A DNA stretch of 64,000 nucleotides, taken from NCBI RefSeq assembly GCF_964204865.1, contig NC_135252.1, positions 13,351,383 to 13,415,382 of the forward strand, written 5' to 3'. This DNA is from Styela clava. Taxonomy: Eukaryota > Chordata > Ascidiacea > Stolidobranchia > Styelidae. The translations under genes and the position numbers were made by a program. Below the pieces are notes generated by a model that saw only the letters and a list, made by a program, of their open reading frames with translations, did no database searches and was not told the DNA's origin. Shown one piece after another: positions 63,701 through 64,000 of the stretch. Position 1 is the first letter of the stretch; the number at the start of each line of letters is the position of its first letter.

Positions 63701-63975
63701 AAAAGCGATATTTTACCTACAATACCAAAACTTTAGCAAAACTATTTATAGACACTTTGTGTCTACAAATGAGTAAGAAACATTCTCTAAATAAATTTGC
63801 TTGTTTACAGTTTCCTTGAGGCAGGAACAAACATTAAATATGAAGTCATTGACTGGGCAAAACGAGCAATGCTTTATGCGAATGAACGTGCAGTTTCGGA
63901 TAATGAAATATTTTTAGTCCTTCTTGAAAATTGTGTGGGGAAACGGGTGGAGCTTACTCTCACTCCTACATCTCA
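36763..63975 (+). CDS. Ephexin-family Rho guanine nucleotide exchange factor (3' end off window)
   Basis: Exons: 36763-37148, 38808-39403, 40078-40805, 41079-41169, 42050-42226, 42970-43117, 43465-43567, 50543-50653, 51788-51927, 52616-52688, 53074-53314, 53984-54505, 55241-55326, 56963-57053, 57444-57592, 58326-58492, 60712-60864, 61224-61434, 62159-62280, 63208-63327, 63811-63975; all join in phase (1526 codons so far). The first ATG follows an in-frame TAA at 36721. Residues 1-1160 are Ser/Pro/Arg-rich and probably disordered, with proline clusters (PPPLLPRERG, PPPIMPRG, PPSPPPLDSLPP) fit for SH3 binding. SEPLYQVYRSRTLTH precedes the DH domain as in ephexins. The DH (about 1210-1400) and start of the PH domain follow. 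Ephexins load GTP on Rho-family GTPases downstream of receptors at the cell cortex. Length approaches ARHGEF5 more than ARHGEF16/19/26, but I cannot assign one orthologue. An SH3 domain would lie beyond the edge. Confidence 0.93.
37754..38662. mobile_element. hAT-type non-autonomous element in intron 1 of the RhoGEF gene
   Basis: Ends cagggtggtccaaa and its exact complement tttggaccaccctg, flanked by a perfect 8-bp duplication atctatgt (37746-37753 and 38663-38670). Length is 909 bp and there is no transposase frame. The subterminal gcgggccaca words recur at both ends. Confidence 0.95.
40647..40790 (+). other. Three YxxM motifs in the RhoGEF N-terminal region
   Basis: Codons at 40647-40658 (YTPM, Tyr518), 40752-40763 (YEPM, Tyr553) and 40779-40790 (YEPM, Tyr562) sit in near-repeated surroundings (DYTPMSASGS, YEPMDASGS, YEPMEP). 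When phosphorylated, YxxM is the known docking motif for the SH2 domains of the p85 subunit of PI3-kinase. The repeated flank suggests duplication of a functional unit. Phosphorylation is inferred, not shown. Confidence 0.6.
45940..46080 (-). repeat. Dispersed repeat R3 copy
   Basis: On the minus strand it reads gcgctccagaagtgtgggta, ccaatatggaggtagctaat and tttacatcaagatct. The same order of words occurs at 47880-48075 and 57985-58195 on the plus strand. Confidence 0.7.
47880..48075 (+). repeat. Dispersed repeat R3 copy
   Basis: Contains gcgcttcagaagtatgtgta, ttacatcaagttgtctaaag, ggctaacacacacagtcccc and aactaaaataaggaaaatcg. It is strongly similar to 57985-58195. Confidence 0.78.
50870..51090. 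repeat. Tandem repeat, three units of about 70 bp
   Basis: Units run aagtcagaactttttttagt, gagtgagtgtgtgtgatctt and attctctttgaaaaat. Three successive diverged copies lie in the intron after exon 50543-50653. A single related unit (gagtgagtgcatgtgacctt) lies near 41890. Confidence 0.8.
55898..56799. mobile_element. hAT-type element carrying a nested SINE
   Basis: Flanked by a perfect 8-bp duplication cactagtt (55890-55897 and 56800-56807). The left end cagggatcactaacc matches the complement of the right end (caggggtcaccaacg), with gccgcgggct and gcccgcgggc words just inside. About 270 bp of the 902 bp is a SINE copy. No transposase was seen. Confidence 0.93.
55990..56275 (+). mobile_element. 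tRNA-derived SINE, near full length, inside the hAT element
   Basis: The head starts near gtgtggccatcgttagtgtg with ctaagcgttagg and a decayed B box (ggttagaattcc, original ggttcgaatcc). The body contains cgaaaacaaatacttagcta and aatggtaaccggacgagagg. The tail is cccgggataagtatgtaaat then cccatcctatt. It is the longest copy in the window and the best template for the family. Confidence 0.85.
57985..58195 (+). repeat. Dispersed repeat R3 copy
   Basis: Contains ggaattgtgtgtaccaatat, ttttacatcaagttgtgtaa, ggctaacacagacagtctcc and ggaactaaaataaggaaaat. It is the third R3 copy and lies in the intron between the first two DH exons. Confidence 0.78.
58695..58875. repeat. Dispersed repeat R1 copy in a DH-domain intron
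   Basis: Opens agagaacgatgttcaaatat, continues atctgtcacagtaaactacg and tttttatgacaccatctaac, and ends aaacgaatctcatagagcca then cagaaattt. It links the R1 copies at 3980 and 9333 with the C segment at 27.8 kb. Confidence 0.65.
60076..60374. mobile_element. Small hAT-like element, 299 bp
   Basis: Flanked by a perfect 8-bp duplication gtctagag (60068-60075 and 60375-60382). The left end cagaaatgggcaacg and inner words gaccacgggccaaatctggc recall hAT ends. The right end has decayed into a C run before ctg. Confidence 0.75.
60268..60480. repeat. Inverted repeat straddling the hAT right end
   Basis: Arm 60268-60316 (tggtggcatttaggtggttt, tgcacatattcg, aactcgttctcag) is the imperfect complement of 60431-60480. 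The loop of about 115 bp contains the hAT right end and its target duplication. Confidence 0.75.
62370..62821. mobile_element. hAT-type non-autonomous element, 452 bp
   Basis: Ends cagtggtcttcaacc and its near-complement ggttgaagaacactg, flanked by a perfect 8-bp duplication tcttagag (62362-62369 and 62822-62829). Words such as gggtatac and ggtatac repeat inside both ends. It lies in the intron before the PH-domain exons. Confidence 0.95.
62967..63171. repeat. 34-bp minisatellite, about six units
   Basis: The unit tctgactttgggaaaacaga-ctttggctaaagcc repeats head to tail with few changes (ctgtagcc and ctattacc variants). The low divergence points to recent or homogenised expansion. The array ends about 35 bp before the next acceptor (63207). 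Confidence 0.93.
63208..63975 (+). other. Exons encoding the start of the PH domain (partial)
   Basis: Exons 63208-63327 and 63811-63975. The first has GEMTVTMAQENKKS and KLWLFLFSDVLLLARKK, the beta-strand pattern of PH domains after a DH. The second (FLEAGTNIKYEVIDWAKRAM) continues it and ends at a GTAAGT donor. The rest of the PH domain, and probably an SH3 domain, lie outside the window. Confidence 0.9.
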
Positions 63976-64000
63976 GTAAGTATCGATATATTCCTAATAT

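Noticed and set aside
1..64000. CRISPR arrays, riboswitches, operons or phage-like modules
   Set aside because: The window is eukaryotic; the regular repeats found are minisatellites and transposon ends, with no spacer structure.

Overview
The window is nuclear DNA of an animal. It is AT-rich, its genes have many exons with GT-AG introns, and the intergenic and intronic DNA is full of transposon debris. An invertebrate chordate such as an ascidian would fit the gene content and moderate intron sizes, but that is inference; nothing here fixes the species. No bacterial, viral or organellar gene was seen.

I reconstructed five genes by joining exons at splice sites and checking that the reading phase carries through. 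From left to right: (1) a minus-strand secreted protein with a fibronectin-III-like fold (127-5375, 8 exons, one unresolved join); (2) a plus-strand KMT5A/SET8 histone H4K20 methyltransferase (11891-15648, 5 exons, 373 aa); (3) a minus-strand B-box plus coiled-coil protein of TRIM type without a visible RING (17991-21915, 8 exons, 485 aa); (4) a minus-strand secreted lipocalin (25860-27347, 6 exons, 215 aa); (5) a plus-strand ephexin-family RhoGEF (36763-63975, 21 exons seen, at least 1526 aa) that runs off the right edge inside its PH domain.

The DNA between and inside these genes is a layered transposon record. Four short hAT-type elements have perfect 8-bp target duplications and recognisable inverted ends (34197-35386, 37754-38662, 55898-56799, 62370-62821). 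A fifth (60076-60374) has a perfect 8-bp duplication but degenerate ends, and a sixth (8061-8535) has a decayed duplication and sits inside a SINE. A tRNA-derived SINE family has at least four copies. A 2.8-kb element (31022-33839) has about 270-bp inverted ends and decayed cysteine-rich coding remnants. A degenerate LINE reverse transcriptase lies at 28586-29682. A composite repeat whose modules occur in permuted order lies at 24.1, 27.6 and 34.1 kb. Several minisatellites lie in introns.

I found no operon-like or defence-like system. The most interesting coding observation is in the long amino-terminal part of the ephexin-like protein: three near-identical YxxM motifs and two NYxEV motifs, which resemble docking sites for SH2 proteins and are not something I associate with ephexins.
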